64,000 bases of DNA from assembly GCF_014805685.1 (NCBI RefSeq), contig NC_060891.1, positions 6,063,501 to 6,127,500 of the forward strand, written 5' to 3'. The position numbers and the translations under genes were made by a program. Positions 25,101 to 34,760 of the stretch are shown in pieces (the first letter of the stretch is position 1; each line of letters starts with the position of its first letter). The notes beneath the pieces were generated by a model that ran no database searches, had not been told where the DNA came from, and saw only the letters and a list, made by a program, of their open reading frames with translations. This stretch comes from Silurus meridionalis (taxonomy: Eukaryota > Chordata > Actinopteri > Siluriformes > Siluridae).

Positions 25101-26318
25101 AGTGGCAGGAACACTGAAAGTGCTGTATTGCTGTGCAAGGGGGCTGTTTTGGGGCTAAGGTTATAGTGTGCAAGCATAGATAAATAAAGTACTTTCTTGT
25201 AAACAGAAATAGTCTTCAAACTTTTTGATGCCACCTTGTATAATACACAAACACACACTTATCCTTCATGGCCAAATGTTTGTGTACATCTGACCATGAC
25301 ACCAATTTGTGGTTCTCTTGGAAATACACAACTGCATAAAATGTCTTTAAATGCTGTAGCATTACAGTTTTCCTTCACTGGAACTAAGAGGCCCAAACAT
25401 GTTACATCTATGTTTCTGTGTACAAATAGAGGTCCATTAAACCATGTTTTTTCCAAGGTTGGTGTTGACCTCAACCCCACTGAGCATGTAATGGATTAAT
25501 TGGAACACAGACTGCACCCCAGGCCTTCTCAGTACTTGACATCAGTTCCTTACTTCACTAATGCTCTTGTGGTGGAAAATTCCCAACTGTTATAGTCCAA
25601 ACCAGTAAAACCTTACCAGAAGGGTGGAGGAAATTATAATAGCAAAGAGGTGACTAGATCTGAAATGGGAATTTTCTAAATCACATGTAGGTGTGATGAT
25701 TAGGTGTCCACATATTATAGTTATATTATATAGTCCACATAGTCGTGCATACACACTGGACACTTGACTTGTTCACAACCTAGAACTATATTTATTTTGA
25801 ATACAATGCAATGCAATGATCCTATTACTCTGGTCATCAAATAGTCATACCAGCATAAGAGACTATTTAGAGAAAAGGCACCTGACTATAAAAAATACAT
25901 GAGCTGAGAAAGTGAGAGAAAGAGCACAAAAAACAGAAAGGAAGATGGTGAATCAGAAAGTGCAGTATGTTCAGATGCTCAGTGGGCTTCTGCACTACCA
26001 ATACTATTTACTCATCCTCATATTTTTTTGGTTTACATTGCATAAAACCTACCCACGCATCCATGTACAGGTACAACTTCAAGGTGTATTGCTGCATTGT
26101 TCACCCTAGTATATTTTGCTGGCAGAGAAATGCATCTTGTTTTTAGTCATGGGGTTAGTGTGGAACACATGAAATTGTATTTGTGAAGCTGTTGTGATTT
26201 AACATTTGTTTCTTTCTCTGTCTCCCCTCCAGGCTCGAGAGAACGGGAAAGTGGTTTAGACGACATGCTCTTTCATGGCTTGCTCAACATCTGTTCAAGG
26301 TGGACGAAAGGAAACTAA
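10075..26318 (+). CDS. ccdc9b: CCDC9B, coiled-coil domain containing 9B (5'-partial)
   Basis: Nine coding exons join in frame from phase 0 at 10,075: 10,075-10,152; 12,386-12,555; 15,654-15,697; 15,931-15,987; 17,259-17,346; 18,765-18,798; 19,220-19,871; 21,877-21,959 (or -22,005); and 26,233 onward. Recognition rests on the CCDC9-family block EYLRWKKEREEIDRERVARH plus KNPQGQWRRAWD, a basic RG-rich segment, and the acidic helix TSLEEFLEELDALCDSEV. The molecular role of CCDC9B is poorly defined; CCDC9 relatives are linked to RNA-binding complexes. The product is hydrophilic, with no signal or membrane segment. The N-terminal coiled coil lies left of the window. About 410 or 445 residues are encoded here depending on the last splice. 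ccdc9 was considered; synteny with inafm2 and plcb2 favours ccdc9b. Confidence 0.78.
11783..11972 (+). mobile_element. Teleost retroposon tail, sense copy
   Basis: Sense copy of the recurrent tail: TTTCTTCCTCATAACATCTA, GGGAGTTTTTCTTTGCTACA, AAAGCTGCTTTGAGACAATG and AAAGCGCTATAGAA. The GAATT tail is lost. Confidence 0.7.
12050..12285 (+). mobile_element. Tc1-related non-coding repeat fragment
   Basis: Matches the family at 31,460 and 46,790: GGTGAGGAGGCCTGGGGTGC, GCAGGCCACTCGAGATCTTT and CACTCCAACCCATGGAAATC. Both ends are missing. It stops about 100 bp before a ccdc9b acceptor. Confidence 0.65.
12386..12555 (+). CDS. ccdc9b: ccdc9b window exon 2 (conserved CCDC9 block)
   Basis: Encodes the best-conserved block, including QQEYLRWKKEREEIDRERVA and GQWRRAWDMDKPEL. 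Acceptor TTCTTTAG, donor AC|GTAAGC, leaving two bases of a codon. The surrounding intron is much more AT-rich. Confidence 0.88.
12556..15653. other. ccdc9b intron, about 3.1 kb
   Basis: Contains A-rich runs near 12,800, an antisense RTE-like LINE fragment (separate entry) and otherwise unremarkable AT-rich DNA. Confidence 0.5.
13494..13830 (-). mobile_element. RTE-like LINE endonuclease fragment, antisense
   Basis: On the - strand, EKFWSELDEVVEVVP, VIGAKSNGHVGEGN and EEVMGRYGLKERN are endonuclease motifs of the same LINE type as the copy at 127. The frame then jumps to KVKEKAYEELYEKLDA, a later linker region, showing an internal deletion. In NGHVGEGN the preceding residue pattern AKSNGH replaces the usual ADFNGH, consistent with decay. 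Confidence 0.78.
15654..15697 (+). CDS. ccdc9b: ccdc9b window exon 3
   Basis: 44 bp. The acceptor CTATAG|ATTTTC was chosen over AAAAAG|GTGCAG because only it restores the phase left by the previous exon (AC + A). Encodes (T)FSEKGAAERGTPSR(G). The donor G|GTGAGA is strong. Confidence 0.65.
15931..15987 (+). CDS. ccdc9b: ccdc9b window exon 4 (RG-rich)
   Basis: 57 bp from GCGCAG to G|GTAGAC. With the adjoining exons it gives the basic stretch SRGGRNARRGHSRPP, like the RGG-type segment of CCDC9 proteins, which suggests RNA contact (inference). Confidence 0.7.
16847..17210 (-). mobile_element. Rex1-like LINE 3' end, antisense
   Basis: Near-identical in design to the 3' part of the element at 55,280: AAGCTTTTATTGTCATTTCA, ACCATATACAGCTGA, then GTGCAACCTGGTGCAAA and repeated GTGCAAGACAA units. 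A 5'-truncated insertion ending about 45 bp before a ccdc9b acceptor. Confidence 0.75.
17259..17346 (+). CDS. ccdc9b: ccdc9b window exon 5
   Basis: 88 bp, acceptor TGCTCCAG, donor AG|GTAAGA. Encodes a Lys/Arg/Gly-rich segment ending KGKDRLTGRAR, continuous with the RG-rich exon before it. Confidence 0.8.
18765..18798 (+). CDS. ccdc9b: ccdc9b window exon 6 (34 bp)
   Basis: Microexon-sized: TTTTTTCAG acceptor and CAG|GTTAGT donor. Encodes (R)WDSKDEAEQLQ and restores phase 0. Recognised by continuity of the basic-to-acidic junction. Confidence 0.75.
19220..19871 (+). CDS. ccdc9b: ccdc9b window exon 7 (large acidic exon)
   Basis: 652 bp. Begins VGPETSLEEFLEELDALCDS, the conserved acidic helix, then a Ser/Thr/Gln/Glu-rich tail including GAEKKVRFSEDLIQGAF (a KVRF-type motif as in PP1-binding proteins, inference). 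Ends G|GTAGGA, phase 1. No hydrophobic segment. Confidence 0.85.
20040..21243 (+). mobile_element. hAT (Charlie/GTF2IRD2-like) remnant, interrupted
   Basis: The frame reads TEYMFTDIDGKPVCLICGAN then VAVIKELTLRRHKTS, a BED-type zinc finger of the transposase in GTF2IRD2-like proteins. LKNLNAEQKIQKVEESKKN follows in another frame. The 3' end near 21,200-21,243 (GAGTTTGATACCCCTG) is a hAT terminus. The left terminus is not seen. A second hAT element sits inside it. Confidence 0.7.
20460..21113 (+). mobile_element. Inner hAT-like element with BED-finger ORF
   Basis: Ends GTGTTGGGCAGTAATGCGTT and AGTAACTAGCACAACAC are inverted hAT-type termini rich in GTTAC repeats. An ORF at 20,725-20,925 encodes a BED-like finger start (SFSKWKYAHYFTFVE then LVKCKLCLSG), truncated after about 65 residues. 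No convincing 8-bp target duplication remains. Confidence 0.7.
21440..21720 (+). mobile_element. Degenerate fish retroposon-like repeat
   Basis: Resembles a common fish repeat by the order of its pieces: TTCATTCATTACCTGCT, then TATCCCGAGAACACTAGGCA, GATGAAATCCCAGTCC, GGAGGAAACCAAAGAATCC and a CCAGTTCAGGGTTTCAAG end. Family not assigned. Confidence 0.5.
21877..22005 (+). CDS. ccdc9b: ccdc9b window exon 8 with two possible donors
   Basis: Acceptor TCTTACAG at 21,876. Encodes (D)DLIDSSLSVLSLESGDSLP and a Ser/Thr-rich tail. Two donors fit: AAAAG|GTACGA after 21,959 (phase 0) and GCAG|GTAGAC after 22,005 (phase 1). Each joins to the same last exon in a different frame. Confidence 0.75.
22200..22592. 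repeat. Copy A (left part) of a duplicated segment
   Basis: Shares ordered blocks with 27,825-28,480: GAAGGTGGCACTGTTGGTG, GCGATTATGACAGTGTAAT, TTAGTGATGCATATG and TCTGCTCAAAAG. The match continues after the Tc1 insertion, near 24,480-24,560. Confidence 0.7.
22593..24475 (+). mobile_element. Tc1-like transposon with broken transposase
   Basis: The left terminus at about 22,593 (ACAAACCCGATTCCAAAAAA) has an internal subterminal repeat CCAAAAAAGTTGGGACA. The transposase starts at 22,945 (MGRRSPIPPMLRRKIVEQYQ, then KGVSQRKIAKSLK) and meets a stop at 23,044. It is then split by a retroposon and resumes with VAKCKTVLWSDESKFEVLFG (about 23,760-23,820) and CPACSPDLSPIENIWHIIK (about 24,137-24,190), carrying the second and third DDE-region motifs. 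The right terminus is truncated near 24,475. Confidence 0.88.
23067..23451 (+). mobile_element. Retroposon inserted in the Tc1 transposase
   Basis: Sense copy of the recurrent tail (TTTCTTCCTTATGCCATCTC, AAAGCTGCTTTGAGACAATG) with an intact GAATTGAATTGAAT end. It splits the transposase between GCATAAT and ATATCATTCAAAG; ATAAT is present on both sides, a likely short target duplication. Confidence 0.8.
24670..25200 (+). mobile_element. Decayed mariner-like element
   Basis: Frames give FCMKLGKSATETFDM, then SLEDDERSGRPSTSLTPKN and RQLVHDDRRRTIH, typical of the mariner transposase N-terminus. The sequence then jumps to SADFALFPKMK and DFQDTFQKWQEH from the C-terminus. The catalytic core is deleted; several stops are present. 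Confidence 0.82.
25257..25760 (-). mobile_element. Tc1-related non-coding repeat, antisense
   Basis: Antisense copy of the family seen at 31,460 and 46,790. The left end ATGGCCAAATGTTTGTGTAC complements the family terminus; AGAGGCCCAAACATGTT and CCCCAGGCCTTCTCAGTAC follow in antisense order. Confidence 0.6.
26233..26318 (+). CDS. ccdc9b: ccdc9b last coding exon, two possible frames
   Basis: Acceptor TCCCCTCCAG. Joined to the donor at 21,959 it reads ARENGKVV and stops at 26,257-26,259. Joined to the donor at 22,005 it reads GSRERESGLDDMLFHGL... and stops at 26,316-26,318. The short form uses the stronger-looking donor. Which is used cannot be told from sequence alone. Confidence 0.7.
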
Positions 26319-27126
26319 ACAAAGCAAAAGGATGCATTGCAGTTTGCCTGTTTGAGTGTGTTCCAGCTTCAGGAATGGTTAGTTTTGAAAACTAATAGAA
26401 ATTAGCACCATGGTGTAGTAGTGGGCGGTGTGATGGTTTGAAGATCATTACTTTGTAGTGCACACTTTTAATGATGCTCACTGAGTGCTATTTTGTTCAT
26501 GTACACACACTAACAGGTATGCATCTGTATTTTTGCAAATATTATAATGGCTACTCATTCAGAAATAGGAAGAATGTGCAGTATTGAAGAAGCTGGCTGT
26601 GTTTATTGGTTAAACACAATGATCACATTTAAAAAAAAACCAAAAAGACTGAACATTTTTGGATAATTTAGGGTAGGATATTGGCTTGAGCATGTATTTT
26701 AGCCCCATCCTGAACACCATAAAGCACAATTATTTTATTTATTTACTTATTTATGTATTTAAATCTGCCTGCTGTTTATTTCCTGATTCATCTTTTAATT
26801 TAAACTCTATTTGGTTATTTCTGTGAGTCAACGAATGCGGTGCCGTTTGGGTCCCAATAACATTACATTTCTAAATATTTATGTAAAGAAAAGATAGACG
26901 TTTTATACATCAAGTGTTTTAAAACAAACGATAAATGCCAGTATTTAAAAAGCATCTGTCATCACATATTATTGAACCATCACATAGTCTTGGAATTAAA
27001 GATTATAAATGTATACAGACAATTACAGACTGTTAACAGCAATATAGACTGGTTAAAGACAATCATATACATACAATATAAGAAGTAAGGTTGCATAGTA
27101 AATCCATACTGACCAGTTACAATAAA
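26319..27126 (+). other. ccdc9b: Candidate ccdc9b 3' UTR and poly(A) signals
   Basis: AT-rich non-coding DNA after the last stop. ATTAAA at 26,995-27,000 and AATAAA at 27,121-27,126 are candidate poly(A) signals. Confidence 0.4.
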
Positions 27127-27824
27127 CCATTTCCACCCATTTAAAAGATATGCCTTTCATTGCAATTCAAATAACGTAACACATTCATCAAACTGGCATT
27201 TCTTCCTGTCCTAGCCTAATAAATACAATTTAAAAAAAGGCATAGTTAAAATGTTATGCAGTAGTGTGCAGATTCGTTAAGCATCCCAACTCTGAATTGC
27301 CCTTTTCCATTAAACATTCTTTCATCCATTCTAGATTATGAAAAAGTATAATTGTCCCAGAATATTCATGAACCTCTGATACTTTAACACATTCATTCAT
27401 CTCTATTAAATATTTTCATATTTTATCATTTTCCAAGAGGTACGTTCAACAGGGAGAGTTCCTTCACACGAATCTGCTGAAGATCAAAAAGATATTGTGA
27501 TATTGATTTTTGATATTGTGGTATCGATTGACAAGATCATTTTAAACACAGTAGCTGTCAAACTTAAAAACAATTTTAAGTTAAAATGTCTGCAATATAT
27601 AGTCAACATATGTCTTCTTTTTTTCCTGAACATGCCCTTTTCCTGGACATTCTTTGCACATATTTGCATTGCTTTAACCCAGGTCTTTAGAGTGCACCTT
27701 CTCCTTCTCCACAGTAAATGCCTTAAAATTCAAAATATGGTCTCCTTCCAATTTTCCTAATGCTATTATCGCAAATCACTGTTCACCAAATGTATTTCTC
27801 ATTTTGTGGTAAAAAGAAATCTCT

Positions 27825-28480
27825 ACCTTGTGTGGCTGCGCAGATCACTGAGGCTAGATTAGAGAGTTTATGATTCATGAGGTTTTAGGGTGGTTTGAAG
27901 GTGGCACTGTTGGTGCACAGCAATACATGTTTTTCAGCCCGGCTCGATTTATCACAGTTAGCTTTTTGTAGTGCTATGAAAACATGACAAGACTTTTTAT
28001 GGTGGCCTCAAAAATATGAAGCTTTTAAACTGCTTGCACAGAACTTGTGGTGCCTTAAAGGGCTCAGTTATTTGCTGCACCGTTTTCTTACATAATTATC
28101 CCTGTTTTAAGTTTTTTGTATTCTAAATGATAAATCGGAGATGAATATTGAATATAGAATATCTTTATGAATGCAGATATTCCTATACTGTATGTGCTGC
28201 GGTTGTGTATTGGGGCAGAAGGCGGTGTAAAAAGGCAGCGATTGTGACAGTGTAATCTGTAGTTAGTGATGCATATGCACATGGATATCATTAATCTGCT
28301 CAAAAGCCCTAAAGTTCCCTGAGGCAAATCACATAACTATTAGCTGTATTTAATAAATATGTGTATAATAAATATTGAAAACAGTCTAGGGGAGATTTTT
28401 ATTATCTTTATTAGCTTTTCCGAGGTGTTGAGGAATTTTCATTAACCCTTCAGTAAGGATTTCAGCTGTTCAGCAAGATT
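27825..28480. repeat. Copy B of a duplicated segment (no Tc1 insertion)
   Basis: Counterpart of 22,200-22,592 plus 24,480-24,560. It ends with GTTCAGCAAGATTGACTGAC, which pairs with GTTCAGCAAGATTGACTAAC after the Tc1 in copy A. It lacks the Tc1. Confidence 0.7.
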
Positions 28481-28657
28481 GACTGACTGATATAGGAATG
28501 TGAACATGTCTTGCACCCACCCACTGGTCAAACTGCATGTCAGTCATCACTCTTTGCATATGGGTGTGTAGGAAGTGTTGCACCACCACAGCAACCAGAG
28601 ACAGGTGTGTGGTTGAGAAGATGCGCCTGCAAAATTCGCAAACACAAATGTAAATAC

Positions 28658-28976
28658 AGTCAACACCCTATAATTCCCGGTTCGGATCTCGCAGCTCTGA
28701 AAATTAGCGGGATCTCGTTTGGAACATAACTAAGTTGCGGATTATCTTAAAATTTGCGGAAATGCGCAGCAGGACCGAATGTTGAGGAACGTTATGAACA
28801 ACATTTCAAACTATGTTTTCACCAAAAAATTGTATAAAAACCGTTGTGACATAATGTCTAGATGAAATCACTAAGGTACCTTAGAGGCTGCGGGGTGTCC
28901 AAAATTCCTGGATTTTTGGAACTCGAGTGGGGTTTTAGAACGTAACCTCTGCGACTCCTGGGTGACCACTGTACTG
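28658..28976. mobile_element. Possible pogo/mariner-type MITE
   Basis: Starts ACAGTCAACACCC and ends GGTGACCACTGTA. Internal pieces (GCGGATTATC, AACGTAACCTCTGCGACTCC) resemble miniature pogo/mariner elements. The inverted repeats are weak, so this is tentative. Confidence 0.35.
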
Positions 28977-31254
28977 TACACAGATTAATAAATTGTGTAG
29001 GAAAAAATGTGAATTCTTAAGGGATAAACGGTGCCGCAATCATGACCTCACCTTTAAACTGTATCTACAGAAAGTACATAAAATATTCTTAATATACAAC
29101 TGTGATCTACAATGTTGCCCATAGTGCCCAACACTTCCATGATATTACTAATCACTGTGTTTTTCACATGTTGCTAATATTATCATGACCTTGATGATGA
29201 TTTGTGTTTTAATTACAAGAAAAGTTAGGATGATGAGAAGAAAGGAACGTGCCTGAAAGTCACTGAAAAATATTGGAGCTACTGTACATTAGAATGTACA
29301 CTAAATAGGATCTTATGAGGTACCTGGATGATACTAATTCTAGGGGTGGACAAAACACCTTAAACTGGACATGACAAATGATCACATTACAGTGTACTTT
29401 CTCAATCCTGGGCATTTCTCACAAAACACTTGCTGTTATTAAAAGTGGTTTTACGTTCTTGGTAATGAAAACTTTTTTTAGGAGTTGAGTAGAAGTAGTT
29501 TTGCTTCTTCCTGAGTGTGTTATGGGGAAAAAATTGCCTGGTTTTTAGATGTTGATAAATTTGGTAAATTGATACGTGAAGTAGTCTTGGTATTGCGACT
29601 GTACCAGAGCTGAGAAATTATGAATCGTCATGTTGTGGATGTTTAAGGATGATATGTGTAGGTTTTGATAAATAGAAGAATCACAGAAATTCCAAGATCT
29701 TATGACTTATTAGACTTATTATGAGCAGCACTTAAGTTGAGAGAGCACACACACACACACAGACAGAGTTAGTTAGATACAAGTATGCATTTTTTTTGCA
29801 AACTATTTTTAATAAATAATGCAAAAAAAAGGTTTTCACTGGACTCAGCTTTGTATATTTTCAGTTTGATTTCTCATTTACAGCAAACATTAAGCCTTAA
29901 AACAGAGAATTTATATATCACATGATCTGCTTAGTTCAAGTGCATTACAATATCACATTAATGCTTCTCTGATAGTCCCGCCTCCCTCTTTTTGATAGAC
30001 ACAAATTCTATCTAATTAAGTCTTACTACTGGGAAACAGACACATGATTGAGAAACACACTTTTCTTGCACTGAAGCTGTCCGCTACTAGTTGCTACTGA
30101 TTACTGAAATGTCTAGATGTTGTGGTTTGAACGGATGACTTACGCGCATTATGTGAAAAGCACTACGCAGCATATTGAATGTCTAAATAAAGATTTTTTT
30201 CAAGGGTCATATGAAACATTTAAATGCACAAAAAAAGCAGACACACTCACAGGAAATCCAAATTGAGTATACACACATGTTCAGATGTACAATATACATC
30301 AGTCACATGCTACTGTTTTTTTGTATTTTTTGTATGCACATATATTTTGGAAGGTGACATTTTGTGCAAAAAAGACAAAAGCGATGTTTACTGCTTTTTC
30401 AAGTATGATTATAAGCACTTTATTTTGTATAAATGCTCGCTAAGTTCTGAAATGTTGGCGTTACATCTGATAAGCACTGTACACTGAAATACAAGCCCCT
30501 TTAAGACTGAACATTTCAATCACCTTTGAAAGTCCAGAAAGGATTTGTTACGCAGAACCTTTTTCAGTTTGGCGAAAGAGGACATTTTATATTTGCACAT
30601 ATATATATTGCGAAAAAGGCCAGAAGCAATATGCTTAGAATACATTTAATAATGCAGTACCAATGTTTTTAATACTAATATGAATGAATAAGAAGAAGAA
30701 AAAGAAAACACAGCCTGATTCAAAAGTCACGGTTAAAATATATTAACCTTTTTATAATATGAAAAAAAAAAGCCTGGCAATATAAAAATGTTCATATCTT
30801 CACAGCGAAAACCATTTGCATTATTGAGTGAATCAGTATAACAACAGTGACAAATATATTGTTCCAGGTCTTTTCTGAACATTTCATTATTACTAAATAT
30901 AAGTAGTGTTTTTTTGCTTAGAATTTTTTTATATTTTCATTCATGTGAATGTTGCAATTTCTCTGGTTTATTTAAGCATGAATGAAGTGACTAATTTAAT
31001 ATTTAATTTTGTACATCATGCTGTAATTATTGTTGCCACTGTCACTTTGTGTCCAACAGAATTTGAAATGAATTTCTGTGTACTTCATGCCGTAATAAAC
31101 AGATTTTGCCTCACATTTCTGCACATGGCCGTGTTTATTAGCTCCATTAATTTTCTAATGTTGTTGCCAGTAGTTTGAGCCTAAAGCGTTAAATGAAGAA
31201 TTAAACTTGAGTATGTGGTTCATCCAGTGAGAATTGTCCTTATACACAGCAAAA

Positions 31255-31330
31255 GATGTCAAGTGACTTTTTTTGTCATTTCAATCATTTGAAACACTAT
31301 ACAGCAAAATAAAACAAATCTAAACAAAAA
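31255..31330 (-). mobile_element. Short Rex1-like 3' end fragment
   Basis: TTTTTTTGTCATTTCAATCA and ACACTATACAGCAAAATAAA parallel the antisense Rex1-like ends at 16,847 and 55,280. Only about 75 bp. Confidence 0.4.
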
Positions 31331-31459
31331 ACTAAAAAATATAAAAAACATATACAACATGTAATAAGCAAAAACGTATTTCCAGCTATTTGTACTGTAT
31401 ACTCTTCAATCTTTTTTATTATTAAACAAATTGATCTGCCAATGGAATAATTGAAAAAA

Positions 31460-32370
31460 CATGTCCACAAATGTTTGTGGACACTTGGCCATAAGATTTG
31501 TATTTCACATTGAATCCTCATTAGCTGTTATAATTACCTCTACTCTTATGGGAAGATGTTCCACTAGATGTTAGAGTGTGCTTGTGGAGATTTGTACCCA
31601 TTCAGCTACAAGGGCATTTGTAAAATACAGTACTTGTGTAGGGTGAGAAGGCCTGGGGCGCGTTCCAATTCATCCCAAAGGTGTCTAATAGGGTTGAGGT
31701 CACAGCTCTATAGCAGGCCACTCAAGATCTTCCAATCCAACCCATGTAAACTATATCTTTATTAAGCTTGATTTGTGCACAGGGGCATTGTCATGCTGGA
31801 ACAGATTTGGGTCTCATGTAAAGGGGACTCAACTTTATTTACCTTATGTACATAATGTAAAGGGAAATGTGATGCAACCACACCTGAAGGAATCCTATAC
31901 AATGTCAAAATAATCTACTGCATTGTCACTTGGTTTTTTTTTTTTTTTTTTGCACCATCTATAACTTATCACTGCACTATTGTATATTCCACCCATATAT
32001 ATTCTGTATATACTGTATCATACTACATTCGTACTTGTATATAACTCTATCATATCATTTGAGCACGTTATCTCCAGACATCTATGCACAATCATTGCAC
32101 AGTATATTGTATATTACTATATATACATATATTATTTCCTACTGCACCTTCTTCACATTATTTACCCTCACCCCTGTACATATGGACCCCATACCCTTAT
32201 TTAGCACAATGCTATTTATTGTAAATAGGCCACTTATGCACTTCTGGTTAGATGCTAACTACATTTCATTGGCTCTGTACATGTACCTTGAACAATGCCA
32301 ATAAAGTTGAATCAAATCTAACTAAAAAAAGTTGGATGTCCCAATACTTTTGTACATACAGTATAGTATA
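31460..32370 (+). mobile_element. Tc1-related repeat interrupted by a LINE tail
   Basis: The left end CCACAAATGTTTGTGGACAC is followed by TGTTATAATTACCTCTACTC, GTGAGAAGGCCTGGGGC and CAGGCCACTCAAGATCTTCC. After an inserted LINE tail the right end resumes at GTCCCAATACTTTTGTACAT. The family recurs at 12,050, 25,257 and 46,790. Confidence 0.7.
31903..32325 (+). mobile_element. Rex1/L2-like LINE 3' end
   Basis: 5'-truncated insert ending GCCAATAAAGTTGAATCAAATCT-like (AATAAAGTTGAATC followed by short AATCT repeats), the usual 3' end of fish LINEs of this type, preceded by CATTGGCTCTGTACATGTAC. Confidence 0.65.
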
Positions 32371-32499
32371 GATTTAATAATCCTATGGCTTACTGATATA
32401 TTTTTGTTATATACTGTATTAACAGATAGATAATATTAATACAATTAATTACACAATTAATCTATATTCAAGATATTTTCACTTTCTTTAAAAAAAAAA

Positions 32500-32690
32500 A
32501 AAAAAAGGCTTTTGTTGTCACTTATACATAACAGCACAGTGAAATTCTTTCTTACCATATTCCAGCTTGTTAGAAAGCTGGGGTCAGAGCACAGTGTTAG
32601 CCATGATACAGCACCCCTGAAGCAGAGAGGGTTAAGGGCGCCTGTTTAGGGGCTCAGTATTGACAGCTTGGTGGGGAAGCAGTTTTACAT
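32500..32690 (-). mobile_element. Fragment of a fish LINE/SINE tail
   Basis: GCTTTTGTTGTCACTTATAC, ACAGCACAGTGAAATTCTTT and CACCCCTGAAGCAGAGAGGG recur in fish retroposon tails. The orientation is inferred from a poly-T run at the left being a reversed poly-A. Confidence 0.45.
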
Positions 32691-33075
32691 TTGCGGTATT
32701 TAGCAGACGCCCTTATCCAGAGCGACGTAGAAAAGTGCTTTGAGTCTCTAGTAATGAATAAATCTACACTGGTACGCCAGATTACAAACTTAATATAAAT
32801 ATAACTCGAATTCTACAAACTTGGAAAGTGCTAATTTAAGTGTTTCAGGAAGAGGTGGGTCTTCAGTCGTCGCTTGAAGATAGTCAGGGACTCTGCTGTA
32901 CGGACATCTAGGGGAAGTTCATTCCACCACCTCGGTGCCAGAACAGAGAAGAGCCTTGAAGTGTACTTACCTCTCATTCTGAGAGAAGGTGGTACCAATC
33001 GAGCAGTGCTGGAGGATCTCAGACAGCGTGGTGCAGTTCGAGATGTGATGAGGTCACTGAGGTAAGAGTTCAATT
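32690..33075 (-). mobile_element. LINE ORF2 C-terminal fragment, antisense
   Basis: A - strand ORF (32,831-33,073) reads TSRLFSVLAPRWWNELPLDV then RTAESLTIFKRRLKTHLF, the conserved C-terminal end of L2/Rex-type reverse transcriptases. Its 3' flank holds TTAGCAGACGCCCTTATCCAG, a motif shared with the SINE at 35,336. Confidence 0.8.
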
Positions 33076-33189
33076 ACTATTATAAAACATAAGTTCAAAT
33101 TTGAAGACATTCTTATCACATAAGTAAGTTCAAACAGATTTTGCTTGTGGTTGTTCCAGCAAAGGTAAAGTTTCATTTCAAGGCCCACT

Positions 33190-33240
33190 GTGGATTGTGA
33201 TGGTCTGGTGTCCACAAACATTTGGACCATAGTGTAGATT
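33190..33240 (+). mobile_element. Terminus of a Tc1-related repeat
   Basis: GATGGTCTGGTGTCCACAAA followed by CATTTGGACCATAGTGTA is the right end of the family seen at 31,460. Confidence 0.5.
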
Positions 33241-34715
33241 AAAATATAATAGTTATGAAAATCTATTAATGGAAATTAAGTCAAGTGAAAAGAAGTTGAT
33301 TAATATTGTCTTGTTACTTTTCAGTAGGTACTACATTTTTTCCTCTCCAGTGTGCTATTTCCTTTTTGTTTCATTTTCAATTCTTCCTTTTTTATTTCTT
33401 CTTTCTTTAAACAATTAGGTAATAATAATAATAAACAATGCGGTTGTCTTTTGAAAGCAAATGTAAAGTTATTTGTAAGTTATGAGCAGTGTTCAGTTTT
33501 AAACAGGAACACAATCAAACAGCAGCTAAAATTTATAAAGAAATGAACTAATTTAAATTGTGTATGAGCTCTGTTTTTCTTTTTGGAAGTAGCAGCTATT
33601 GTATAAGAACCAATAGTCATTTGTTTTCACTTGTGTTGTGTAATGGGTGGGGGAAGTTCTTCTAAATAAAAAATGATATATATATTTTTTTAATTTCTTT
33701 TATCACCGATTTTCTTTTTTGCTCAAATAATGGAATTTTAAATCAGATACTGTACATGTTCATATACGGTATATCGTTTATTTCCACCATCTTTGCCATA
33801 TAATAATAATTATACAATAATAAGTGGACATGGCTGCTACAGTCATTTTAAAAATTATTTGCACCCTTTATAAATGAAGGTTGAAGAGAATTATGGAAAG
33901 TACATCTTCAACTCAAATGTAAATATGAGAGCAAATATTGGAGCTGAAATTAAAGTAAATCTAAATGAAAGATATTTTCAATGCGTCACAATATAAAAAC
34001 AAAGAAATCGTTTAAGGATACATAGTCCATGCATGCCGTTAAGGACCAGGATTTTTTTTTTATAATAATAAATTAATAAAATCTATCTGCCTCTACCAAA
34101 AGGCTAAAAGAGATGATTACAGAACCAAGCTTTTGGAAGGTTCACTCAAGTTCCCAGACATAAGCATAATTAAAAATCCATTTGATGAGCTGAATACAAG
34201 AGTCCAAATGAGAGAATCGTTATACTGGAACATGTGGAGAAATTCTATATTAAGCATTTTCAATAAGTGTGACACAGAAGGTTTATCACATTAACAAATT
34301 AATACGTTTTTTCTTTTATTTCCATCATTACCCAGGCTATCAGTGATTCTGCATGCCAAAGCAATACACCAGTGAAAAGATGACCCTGTAAGAGTGGAAA
34401 TTTCCTGAATGAAAATAAACACAAAGGTGTTTTTTAAAACTGGTGCCTGGCTCTTCCTGTGTTCACGGCTCTCCATTTGGGAATAGATGCTTATTAATGT
34501 TCAATGATTTATCCCCATGGCCTGTTGCTCTGGAAATGGCTCCCTGTGCTTCCTGAAAGTCGCTTTCCCTTCTGTTACTCTTTTAATTACATTTTCCAGC
34601 AGGCCTCACTGGGACAGCCTTGTCCTCAGAGATGCAGAGTTCCACGCCAGGCCTGTGTTCACATGGCTGAGTGATTTCAGAGGAGCTGAAAAATGATTTT
34701 GTCTCTGTAAGGATG

Positions 34716-34718
<3 letters not shown>

Positions 34719-34758
<40 letters not shown>
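34719..34758. repeat. (GT)n microsatellite
   Basis: About 20 GT units. Confidence 0.95.

Positions 34759-34760
<2 letters not shown>

Noticed and set aside
32874..33065. 63-codon + strand ORF at 32,874
   Set aside because: Shadow of the LINE C-terminal fragment, which is read on the - strand.
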